From the NCBI GenBank assembly GCA_034359265.1, contig CP136896.1:36694001-36758000 (forward strand): a DNA stretch of 64,000 nucleotides. The letters are read 5' to 3'. This stretch comes from Canna indica (taxonomy: Eukaryota; Streptophyta; Magnoliopsida; Zingiberales; Cannaceae). Below the pieces are notes generated by a model. It ran no database searches. It was not told the DNA's origin and was given only the letters and a program-made list of their open reading frames with translations. Position numbers and translations under genes: made by a program. Below are positions 53,399 to 64,000 of this stretch, piece after piece (position 1 is the first letter of the stretch; the number at the start of each line of letters is the position of its first letter).

Positions 53399-54112
53399 GA
53401 ACCCATAGGACTTTTTGAGTTTGGTTTCTGTCCCAGAAGGACTTGAACAGTAGGCATCGATGCCGACTCAACACTTGAGCCACGAAGCTGACAACCAAGT
53501 CAAGAAGCCCTCGAAAACACAACAATCACAACAGCACGTCGTACATGAACTATTCACAAACGCAACAATAACACAAAACTAGAATTCTAAAAATCTCTAA
53601 AGGTGCCTAGGTGCCTCTTGTACCATTGTTGGGATGCAGAGAGGAAACACAGCGAGAAATAGTGATTTAAAAATTCAAAATATCCTAAAAATAGTGATCT
53701 ACTTTAGTGATATTAAGGAATTCAACATGAGAGGAAGGAGCAGAATTTATACCTCAAGAAGTAGGGGGGGAATTGCACCTTTGATCCCAAAGCCGAGACG
53801 CACACGTACGCACCCTCCAAGATAGTCCATAGCAAGCGCCTCGTAACAAAAGGGGGCAGCAACCTCTCAGGCTCGTCGTGGCTCAACAGACAAGTTTCTT
53901 AACTTTTATTTGCACCAAGGAAGGGTCGGCCTTTCAACCAAGAACCGTGCAGCAAGCAAAGGGAGAAAATGATGATAAACCACGGAACAAATTCACATAA
54001 GGAGAGAATAACTTGCTAGAATTTTTGAACTCCTCTAAAGAATTGATCTGGCAGCGAATTCTGACGAGGGAATAATCTGGTGGAGCTTCACCAAGCTGGC
54101 GAATGAGGAAGA
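53399..54112. other. Unassigned sequence
   Basis: No gene and no repeat match within the window. CTCTTGTACCATTGTTGGGA at about 53617-53636 looks slightly like a reverse primer site next to a TGTTGG LTR start, but too decayed to call. Confidence 0.4.
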
Positions 54113-54417
54113 TGTAATACCCAAAATCTTAATAATAATATTTTATTCTTGAGCGGGGGATCATGGGCCCTAGTTAGCGCAGATTGACGAAAAGCTTCGC
54201 GAATGGACCCGGGTAACCATATAATGTAAAAAAAAAATGAGGAAAATTTTATTTCCCTTATCTCTGTGATTTAGCATGCTAGGATGATAGAGGGTCTTGA
54301 GGCAAATTTAGCAGTGCAATCGAATCTCAAATCAGAGTTAGAACGGGTGAGTTATGGGATGTTTAAGTAGGATAGCTTAGGTAAGGGTATTTTGGTCATT
54401 TGGACCCAACCAGTATC

Positions 54418-54424
54418 TATAAAT
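54418..54424 (+). promoter_or_regulatory. TATA box of Tekay LTR
   Basis: CTATAAATTAGAG, repeated at the same place in the 3' LTR (60055-60061). Confidence 0.6.
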
Positions 54425-55246
54425 TAGAGCCTGGGGGCATGCGGCCAGGGGTTTTTAGCCGCACGCCACCTGAGGCAAGGGAGAGAGGAGAGAGGGCGCA
54501 ACCGAGGAGGATGAGCCGTCAGAGTCAGAATTTTGCGAGTTCGTTGGCATCGATTAAAGGAAGGTCCTAAGCATCTTCTTAATTCCTTTCCATTTTCTCC
54601 CAAGAGGTGTGTGGATTTGCCCTTTTTCCCCAATACTTTCATTCATGCCGCCGCCCCTATGTAATAGGATTTTCGTCAATTTTTGTCGCATTTTCTTCGA
54701 TCAATGGTTTCGTGGTTGAATCATGTCGTCGTTAGGATTCTTTCCTCCATTCTTTGTCCTTCGTTTAAGGTAAAAATCATGTCTGGAAGAGATCGGAGAT
54801 TCTTATAGATGGTTTAGATCTGGATTTTTTGAGCTTTTCTAGAAATTTTGATCATATTTTTGGATTTTGTCGATGTTTGATGCTATTGTTCATCGAAATC
54901 TTTGAATAGTGTGTACAGTCTTGCCGCCGGCCATGGCTGGGCCTGCAACGCCGGCGACAGCGCTGCCCAGCGTGGCAGCACTCTACCTTGGAGCTACCAG
55001 GTGAGGCAACGATCGCCCGACCATAGCAAAGGCGTCGTTTCCTAGCGCGCCGTCGCTGCCTGGCGGTGTCGAGGCAGCACCGCCCCGACAACGACAGCCA
55101 TCGGGTTTCGGTGGCTTGTCACGCCAGTCGGCGACATGAAAGGCTGAGATTGTCGTCGCCCCGAGGACCTCCGGCTGCTAGAGTTGGTGGCGGTGGCTGG
55201 TTGGGTTTGGGGTGGAGAAACCCTAGATTGGGTGAGGGAGAGGAGG

Positions 55247-55920
55247 TGTTAGATGAAGGGCTAGGATTGCATCGTGTATAGATAAAGGACTATGATTTCA
55301 TCATGTAGATAGAGAGCTGAGATTGCATCAGGATAGATGTAAGGCTATGATTGCATCTTGTTAGATGGAAGGCTGAGATTTCATCATGTTAGATGGAAGG
55401 CTGAGATTGCATCAGGTTAGATGGAGGGCTGTGATTGCATCTTGGATAGATGTAAGGCTATGATTTCATCATGTAGATGGAGAGTTGTGATTGCATCCAG
55501 ATAGATGTAAGGATATCATTGCATCATGTAGATGGAGGGATGAGATTGCATCTTGATAGATGTAAGGATATCATTGCATCATGTAGATGGAGGGATGAGA
55601 TTGCATCTTGATAGATGTAAGGATATCATTGCATCATGTAGATGGAGGGATGAGATTGCTTCTTGATAGATGTAAGGTTGTGATTGCATCATGTTAGATG
55701 GAATGCTGAGATTACATCAGGTTAGATGGAGGGCTGTGATTGCATCATGTGAGATGGGAGGTTGAGATTACATCAGGTTAGATGGAGGGCTGTGATTGCA
55801 TCATGTTAGATGGGAGGCTGAGATTGCATCATGTTAGATGGAGGGTTGTGATAGCATCTTATTAGATGCAAGGTTGTGATTTGATTATGTTTAGATGAAG
55901 GGCTGAGATTTCATTATTGA
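55247..55920 (+). repeat. 28-bp minisatellite, about 24 copies
   Basis: Units like AGATGGAGGGCTGAGATT followed by GCATCATGTT, 27-30 bases each. Two variants alternate in part of the array (GGCTGAGATTGCATC and GGATATCATTGCATC between 55500 and 55640), giving a higher-order unit of about 56 bases. Confidence 0.9.
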
Positions 55921-57473
55921 TTTATTTGAATTGTAGCACCGTTATATTTATTCCTAACACTGATTTATTAAATAAATTTAAGGCATTTCTTCTACTATTC
56001 TAAATAGTTATTTTGAGACCTTAAAGTTAGCAAAAATATTCATGTTATATATGAATTTTTACCTAATCGATGTTCTGGATTCATTGGCGAGGTCTGTTTC
56101 TCCATCAGACTTTCTTCATCAAAAGCAATAGGCAGACATTGCCTCATTTTGCGTGCCGAGTTGAAAAATTATATTTTATATGTTCTTATGATTTCAATCT
56201 GAGATGATTCGTGGTTTTAATATTTGATGAGGTGAATCTTATCCTAGATCTGTGTTACCCTATGTAGAAACATTATCTTGTTGTTCCACTCCATTAATTT
56301 TACTATTGAAGTTCCTTTTGCGTTATTTTTCATGATATACTTGCTTCCTGTTCTTATGATGTTGTTATGAATGCTGTGAAATATGAATTTGTGAGCACTA
56401 TTTCCCTATGCTTATATCTATGTGTGGTTGTGATTGTGTGGCAGGAGGAGGTGGAGGTGGAGGTATGCCCTGGACATACCCTTGTTACCTATTGTGTACA
56501 TCTTGTTATGCTCATTTATATATATGTACCTACATGTGTGATGTTGTGATGTGCGTGCTACATTTCTCGGAAGCCTCGCTGGTGCGGGGAAGAGCTCCAA
56601 GGAGACAACATTGGTCTTATTCCGGAAGTCCGGCTGGTGCGGGGAGATCATAACCCAAGCAGACAGTCCGAAGACCCGAGCAGGTGAGGGGAACGTATGC
56701 CCCAACACGCTAGCTCGGCAGAGCCAGTGTCGGTGAGAGGAGGGCACACCCCAACAGGTTGACAGTGAGCTGGGTGGTAGTGTGGCGGCCACCCGTCTAC
56801 CTACCCCATGTGACTATGTGGGACCGACGGGTCCAGAGGTGATTCATGTGAATGATTGCATTGAGCATATTATATGCTGTGGGATTTTCTTGTAGTTTGC
56901 TATATGGTTTACGAGGATGATTGCGCTGCTAAAATAAATGTTCAAAATAAAATTATGTTTTATGTTCTTATGCTTACATGTATGCTTTTGATTATGCATG
57001 TTGATGATGTTGTGGTGAAACTGAGGGATGATCTACTCACTAAGTTTCAGTTGGACTTACCCCTCATTCTGTTGTTTTGCAGCACCTAAGCTAGATCATA
57101 GAGGTACCGGAGTGCAGTAGCACGGCTGGTGGCGGCAGGGCAGCGGGTCTCGTGACATATCATGATCGAGGAGGATACTGAGTCCCGTAGTTTTTATTTT
57201 GTTGAGTCATGTAGACTCGGTTATTTCGTTTCCGTATTTTCCTTAATTTGGGGTGTCCTTGTTGGGACTTTAAAGTTTTGAAAATAAATTGAACCTTTAG
57301 CATTTTTCTAATTAATGGTTGGGTTCTTTTAGGATTTGATGTTTTTCTTTAAGTTTTAAATGTCATAAAATGTTTGGTTCATTACTTGTTTATGTATAGT
57401 TTGTTTTGGGGTTAGGTTTCGTGGTACGTGGCATACCGTGGCCGATCATACCGGATTTGGAGTGTGACAAAGT

Positions 57474-57485
57474 TGGTATCAGAGC
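57474..57485 (+). other. Primer-binding site of Tekay element 2
   Basis: TGGTATCAGAGC four bases after the LTR end, initiator tRNA-Met type, usual for chromoviruses. Confidence 0.9.
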
Positions 57486-59081
<1,596 letters not shown>

Positions 59082-59660
59082 GTGTTCTGCTCAGGTGACT
59101 TGGTAGCGCATCCTCGCATTCAGTCTACCCTGATTGACATGCTCCGTTCGACCCAGGGGGAAGATGTTTTCGGTGCTTCGACCAGGGATTTAGCTGAGAG
59201 AGGCGATACTGGTGACAGATTCAGGATCGACTTCGAGGGTGTTTTGAGGTTTAGAGTCAAGATGGTGCTGACTGGTCTGTCTAGGTCAAGAAATGGTAGT
59301 GACCCCATATGGGTCGATTGTGGACCGACCCCCTAAAGTTTTTGGCAAGTCCTTTTAGGAGACCATGGGCACTCGGGTGAGGTTAAATACTGCTTTTTCT
59401 TCTGCAGACTAACGAGCAGTCGGAGAGAAACTTACATACTCTAGAGGGCACGTTGAGAGCTTGTGTCCTGGACTTAGAGGATGATTGGGAGAAACCTTTG
59501 GCAGAGTATGCCTATAATAACAGTTATCATAGTAGCATTGGGATGAAACCATTCGTAGTTCTATGTGGGCGTAGATGTAGATCCCCGGTGGGCTGGTTTG
59601 AGGCAAGTGAGGATCGGGTTAGGAGGTCACCAATTAGGAGGTCGAGCACGATATGAGAGA
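59082..59660 (+). pseudogene. Tekay integrase fragments
   Basis: AHPRIQSTLIDMLRSTQGED and DRFRIDFEGVLRFRVKMVL correspond to the linker between RNase H and integrase. After about 120 bases with stops, RACVLDLEDDWEKP, EYAYNNSYHSSIGMKPF and GRRCRSPVGWFEAS match the integrase core end at 13860-14044. The zinc finger and catalytic core are deleted between the two. Confidence 0.82.
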
Positions 59661-59749
59661 GAAGTAGCTGTACCTTTTTAATGCCGAGATGAACTTCTTT
59701 CTTTTATCTCAAAATTCGAGTACAAATTTTCATTAAGGAGGGAGGGAAT

Positions 59750-60846
59750 TGTAATACCCAAAATCTTAATAATAATATTTTATTCTTGAGCACGGGATCC
59801 TGGGCCCTAGTTAGCGCGGATTGGCGGGAAGCTTCGCGAATAGACCCGGGTAAGCATTTAATGTAAAAAAAAATTGAGGAAAATTTTATTTGCCTTATCT
59901 CTATGGTTTAGCATGCTAGGATGATAGAGGGTCTCGAGGCAAATTTAACGGTGCAATCGGATCTCGAATCGGAGTTATAACGTGTGAGTTATGGGTTGTT
60001 TAAGTCGGATAGCTTAGGTAGTGGTATTTTGGTCATTTGCACCCAACCAGTATCTATAAATTAGAGTTTGGGGGTGTGCGGCCAGGGGTTTTTAGCGGTA
60101 CGTCACTCGAGGCAAGGGAGAGAGGAGAGAGGGCGTTGCCGAGGAGGAGGAGGAGCCGTCGGAATTGAAATTCTGCGAGTTCGTCGGTGTCGATTGAAGG
60201 AAGGTACTACGCATCTTCTTCCTTTCCGTTTTCTCCCAAGAGGTGAGTGGATTTGCCCTTTTTCCCCAATACTTTCATTCATGTCGCCGCCCCTATATCA
60301 CGGGGTTCTCATCGATTTTTGACACTTTTTCTCGAATCGGTGGTTTCGTGGTTCAATCATGTCATTGTTATGATTCTTTTCTCCGTTCTTTGTCCTTCAT
60401 TAAGGTAAAAGTCGTGTCAGGAGGAGATCGAGATTGGAGATTCTCATAGATGGTTTAGATTTGGATTTTTCGGGACTTTCTGGAAATTTTGATCATATTT
60501 TTGGATTTTGTCGATGTTGGATGCTATTGTTCGTCAGAATCTTTGAATAGTGTGTACAGTCTTGCCACCGGCCATGACTGGGCCTGCAGCACCGGCGATG
60601 ATGCTGCCCGGCGCAGCAGCACTCTGTCACGGAGCTACCAGGCGAGGCAGCAACTGGTTGAGCACAACATTGCCACTATTGCCTGGCGCGCTGCCGTTGC
60701 CCGACGCGGCAGCACTCTGCCACGAAGCTACTAGGCGAGGCAGTGGCTGGCCGAGCACAGCAGCGCCAGCGTTGCCAGGCGCACCGCCGCTGCCTGGCGG
60801 GGTTGAGGCAGCACCGCCCCGACCACGACTGCCATCGGGTTCCAGT
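59750..60846 (+). repeat. 3' LTR of Tekay element 2, truncated by insertion
   Basis: Starts TGTAATACCCAAAATC after the purine tract AAGGAGGGAGGGAA. Follows the 5' LTR to the words CGACTGCCATCGGGTT, then is cut at 60846 by a Copia LTR. TATA box at 60055-60061. Confidence 0.87.
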
Positions 60847-62071
60847 TGTTGATTCAATACCCACACTAGAAGGGGGGTTGAATAGTGTGTATATACTTTT
60901 ATGATTAATTGAATTCTTTTCGATTTTAATCAACTCAACTACCCGATTCAAGTTACTTGATTCTTAGTGCGACTAGATGCAATCACAATTATATCAAGCA
61001 CAAGTGAAAAACAAATTGAGCAATCAAGATAGCAATGCAAACACGAAATATATAGTGGTTCAACCAACACCGCTTACTCCACTACCTTGGCTCCTCACCA
61101 AGGATTTCTAACCTTAACACTTTATAGATTGATAGTTTTTCTAAGAATACAATGAGAACTTATCCCTCAACCCTAGAGGCGAGCCTCAACACCTATTCTC
61201 TAGCAAAAACAACAATCTACAAGACACCAAGGTGTTTACACGAACACCTTGCAAGCTACCCTAAAAATCAATACAAAGAAAGATGAAAATAATATAAATG
61301 GAGCTTAAATGCAAAATAATACTTGATGTAGCTCCAACACGTCTCCTCCGAGCACTTCAAGGCTTCGAGTATGGATTTCTCGGTGAGGACCAAGCTTGAT
61401 GAAGTGAGGAGGGATTAAGAGTGTGGAAATGGAGATTAGGACTTTAAATCAACTCCTTTAGGCTTGTAATCTCTAAGGATATGCTCAATGAAGTTCTCAA
61501 CAGCTGGGGAGGAGGTTTATGAGTGGTATTTATAACCCCTTACTCGGCTAGGGTATCCAACAAGTATTTTTCTGCCCTTGGCGACGCTCGATCGCTTGCC
61601 AATCAATCGTCGGTCGATCGACCGATCGACCACTGAGTGACCGAAGGCATTCTGCCGCTTTCGTGCCACATTTGGTCAACCGACTGGTTGAATGAATTGG
61701 CTATTGCCAATTTTTGGCTTCATTCAGTCGACCAACCGGTCGACCGAACATGGGCTGAGGCTTATTTTTCGAGTCTTCTGCTTGTGCGCTTCGTTTTCGG
61801 ATTTTGTTACCAAGTTTGGACTTGGATAACATTACAATTTGGCTTGGGACATAATCCTAGAGTCATATTACATGAAATCTATTCCTAACTCTAGATTTTC
61901 TACTCGATCGACGATGGAGCCATTTTTGCAGATTTTTGGACTTTCTTCGGACGAAGTTTGCGTGCGTATCGTAACCTCAACCTGAGATCAAACACTTGAT
62001 AAATTTATTAGAATAAGTTTTGTTATCATCTAAACAAGATGGTAACCGAGGTTGAAAACCTTAGGCCAACA
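60847..62071 (-). repeat. 3' LTR of gag-only element copy 3
   Basis: TGTTGATTCAATACCC ... TTAGGCCAACA, closest in its ends to the solo LTR 20567-21848. TATA core at 61526-61535, GTCGACC palindrome cluster at 61570-61760, AATTGGCTATTGCCAATT near 61697. Confidence 0.88.
61526..61535 (-). promoter_or_regulatory. TATA core of Copia LTR promoter
   Basis: Reverse strand TTATAAATAC in the same context as the sister LTRs. Confidence 0.62.
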
Positions 62072-63590
62072 ATCTCCCCCTTTTTGATGATGACAAACTT
62101 CTCAATAAATGCATTAAAAAATGTATCAACAAGCATAGGATTTCATCAAGTGAATGTACAATGCTCCCCCTATCAACATGCATATCTAGAATAAACTCCC
62201 CCTAACTATATGCATATCTATGTCTAGATTCTTCTCCCCCTTTTGATATCAATCAAAAAGGGCCTAAGTTAAGCACTTCTAGATTTCCCTTAATTACACA
62301 ATGACAAGATTTAAGCATACATGTTATCAATGATACTTTGGAATAATAAACCCAAAGATAACACAAGCGTCAAGATATGTCAAGAGGGTTATACACACTC
62401 AATTATGGAATATCCGGAAGTCATTTGCTCGATAAAGACTAAGTTTTCGATTTTTGATAAAAATGTATCCAAAATCATATAAAATTAAAATCTCAATGAA
62501 ACTTTTTGCAACTTTTTCAGCGAAAACTAGATTTTTCAAGAAAGGTGCAGAAACAAGAATTTTTCGAAGATTAATTTTCTGCATCTTTTTAATAAACCGC
62601 TGAAATTTTAGATTTCACATTTTATCGAAAAATACTCATTTTTCATAATCGGATCTAATTTTGATTAAACTTGTATATGACTAAGATATGATCATTCTAA
62701 TCATGTATACGAAGTTTGAATTACTGGAAAGAGTCTCAAAGATTACTCAAATGACTTACACAATTTCAATCAAGAATTAACATGGTATATCAAGAAATGA
62801 TCTACAAGTCATTTTCCTAAATGCTCATGAATTTTCATATAGACACAATCAAGTGTTTTATCAAGAGCAAAGTGCAAGAGTTTCTACATGCTTTATGAGG
62901 TAGCATACTTCATAGTGCATAGGTGAAACTACTACCTGATAGAATTTTCAAGTATTTAGCATGTGTTCTCTAAAAGCATTTGCATCATAATCAATGCTCA
63001 ACTTGTAAGTAATTGAATCATAAATAGCACAATAGACATTTTCTTACTTAGCAAGTTTATGAACTAGATAGCAAAGGAAAGTCAAGATTATTTCTCAAAA
63101 GTCAAGTTTTGCTAACTAGTGGATATTCATTTTTCAAGATACAATCAAAAATGAATCAAAGAGATCTCAAGAAGTGAAAACATTTTAAAATCAAGATCTC
63201 AAACCCTTCCTAAGGTTGAAAACCAACACGGCCACAATTAGCCAAGGTTTCAATACCAAAGATTGCATAGACCCATTATAGGTCACAAATGGCCTCCAAG
63301 GAGACCGAAAATAAAATTAAAAATTGAAATCCAAAAACTTGATACCACAAGGATGTTAATCAAGGGTGAACATACAGACAATCAAGTCTCAAGTGAGTAC
63401 TAAATAAAGCATACACACTAATGATCAAACTCCAATAATGATGTAAACAAGAGTAGAGTTAGGAGTTGATACCGATCACATTAGTCAAGAAGTTGCAATA
63501 AAATTAATTCCTCTTTATTTACTTTCCAAGCAACTTCAAGCCATCAATGTGTCTTCATTTAAGTGTAGTGTCTCCCCCTACATTTAAGCA
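62072..63590 (-). other. Non-coding 3' tract of gag-only element copy 3
   Basis: No gene. Polypurine tract (reverse of ATCTCCCCCTTTTTG), further purine tracts at about 62164 and 62235, and the stem-loop GGTCTC-CTTG-GAGGCC (63291-63306), which keeps pairing through a wobble. The surrounding phrases match copies 1 and 2. It is about half their length. Confidence 0.72.
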
Positions 63591-64000
63591 TGAAGACTTT
63601 GGTATCGAAATTTCTTTGGGTCCTGGGGGGTTAGAAGCTTTTGGAACCCAAAGTGATTTAGCATTGGGGTTCCTTTTTAATACACAAACCCTAACCATAT
63701 GTCCATACATGCCACAACAAAAATAATGACCTTCAAATTTAATAGAAGCATGATGATGGACATGAATGTGTGGATGAGCATGGGAAGATACTTAAAAAAA
63801 TTTGCATAAGAGACATGGGCATACATATTTTTTATTTTCTCATTTAATGAAAGTAACTCATTTCTTAATGATAACATGCCATCATTCAAATTTTTAATTT
63901 GTAAGCATAATGAGGCATTTTCTATTGTCAATGAGTCATTCAAATTTTGTAGATCTACATTCTTCTTTTCTAGGAATTTTTATCATTTTCTAGAAGTTCA
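63591..64000 (-). pseudogene. gag C-terminus of gag-only element copy 3
   Basis: Minus strand. A coiled coil (NLNDGMLSLRNELLSLNEKI), a frameshift in a T-run near 63797, a His-rich linker (HPHIHVHHHAS), a second zinc knuckle CCGMYGHMVRVC, then KSLWVPKASNPPGPKEISIP and a final CLNVGGD. The protein ends at the same GPK...PK phrase as copies 1 and 2. The upstream part is outside the window. Confidence 0.8.

Larger units (their letters stand above)
54113..57469 (+). repeat. 5' LTR of Tekay element 2 (3.36 kb)
   Basis: TGTAATACCC ... GGAGTGTGACA. TATA box at 54418-54424, GCGGC/GCCGC inverted repeat at 54440-54462, then a purine run. Holds the minisatellite at 55247-55920. A GCTGGTGCGGGGA phrase near 56578 recurs near 56631. 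Ends directly before the primer site. Confidence 0.88.
60847..64000 (-). mobile_element. Gag-only SIRE-lineage Copia element, copy 3 (continues past right edge)
   Basis: 3' LTR 60847-62071, polypurine tract 62072-62085, a shorter 1.5-kb non-coding tract, then the gag C-terminus on the minus strand at the window edge with no pol between gag and LTR. Left flank CCAGT (60842-60846) is the predicted target duplication. Confidence 0.83.

Noticed and set aside
53617..53640. Possible reverse primer-binding site and LTR start
   Set aside because: Only a weak likeness to TGGTATCAGAG, and no matching LTR end or partner LTR could be found.

Overview
The window is nuclear DNA of a flowering plant, almost certainly a repeat-rich (heterochromatic or intergenic) stretch. 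Nothing looks like a host gene, tRNA, rRNA or prokaryotic operon. Nearly all of it can be read as long-terminal-repeat (LTR) retrotransposons nested in one another. The species cannot be told from this sequence. The lineages seen (SIRE-type Ty1/Copia, Tekay/Del-type chromoviral Ty3/Gypsy, Tat-type Ty3/Gypsy) occur across angiosperms.

Left block (1-24880). A SIRE-type Copia element (+) runs off the left edge and has its 3' LTR at 4244-4343 and 23834 to about 24880. That LTR is split by a minus-strand Copia solo LTR (4344-4516 plus 22383-23833, target duplication TAAAC/GAAAC). The solo LTR is split by a Tekay element on the minus strand (4517-22377) with a perfect duplication TGCTA. The Tekay element carries three further Copia insertions: a gag-only element (5562-12144), a truncated LTR (12684-13420) and a solo LTR (20567-21848, perfect duplication GGAAG). 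Its own interior is rearranged, with a third LTR piece and duplicated gag and integrase fragments.

Middle block (about 24900-53400). A Tat-type Gypsy element on the minus strand (integrase and RNase H at 25560-27672, protease and gag at 39312-41250, 5' LTR from 41482) is interrupted twice. In its pol linker lies a SIRE Copia (remnant 36543-39311) that contains a gag-only Copia (27672-36542), which in turn contains a Tekay-type solo LTR (29583-32184). In its 5' LTR lies a nearly complete SIRE Copia (41649-49915). Right of this is an inverted second copy of the Tat LTR (to 53398), with a coiled-coil minus-strand reading frame and a 27-bp repeat between them.

Right block (54113-64000). A second Tekay-type element (+) has a 3.36-kb 5' LTR with a 24-copy minisatellite, a gutted interior with integrase fragments only, and a 3' LTR cut at 60846 by a third gag-only Copia (minus strand) that runs off the right edge.

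The most interesting content is a family of gag-only, pol-less SIRE-lineage elements present three times. All three have the gag reading frame ending at the same place and a 1.5-3 kb non-coding 3' tract with a conserved UUCG-type stem-loop. Their ends resemble those of the pol-bearing element at the left edge, so they look like non-autonomous elements mobilised by a partner. A second unusual signal is a tandem array of 35-nt hairpin units in the Tekay LTR whose stems differ by paired, compensatory changes.

All coding regions are decayed by stops and frameshifts. Boundaries come from LTR ends (TG..CA), primer-binding sites, polypurine tracts and target-site duplications read by eye.
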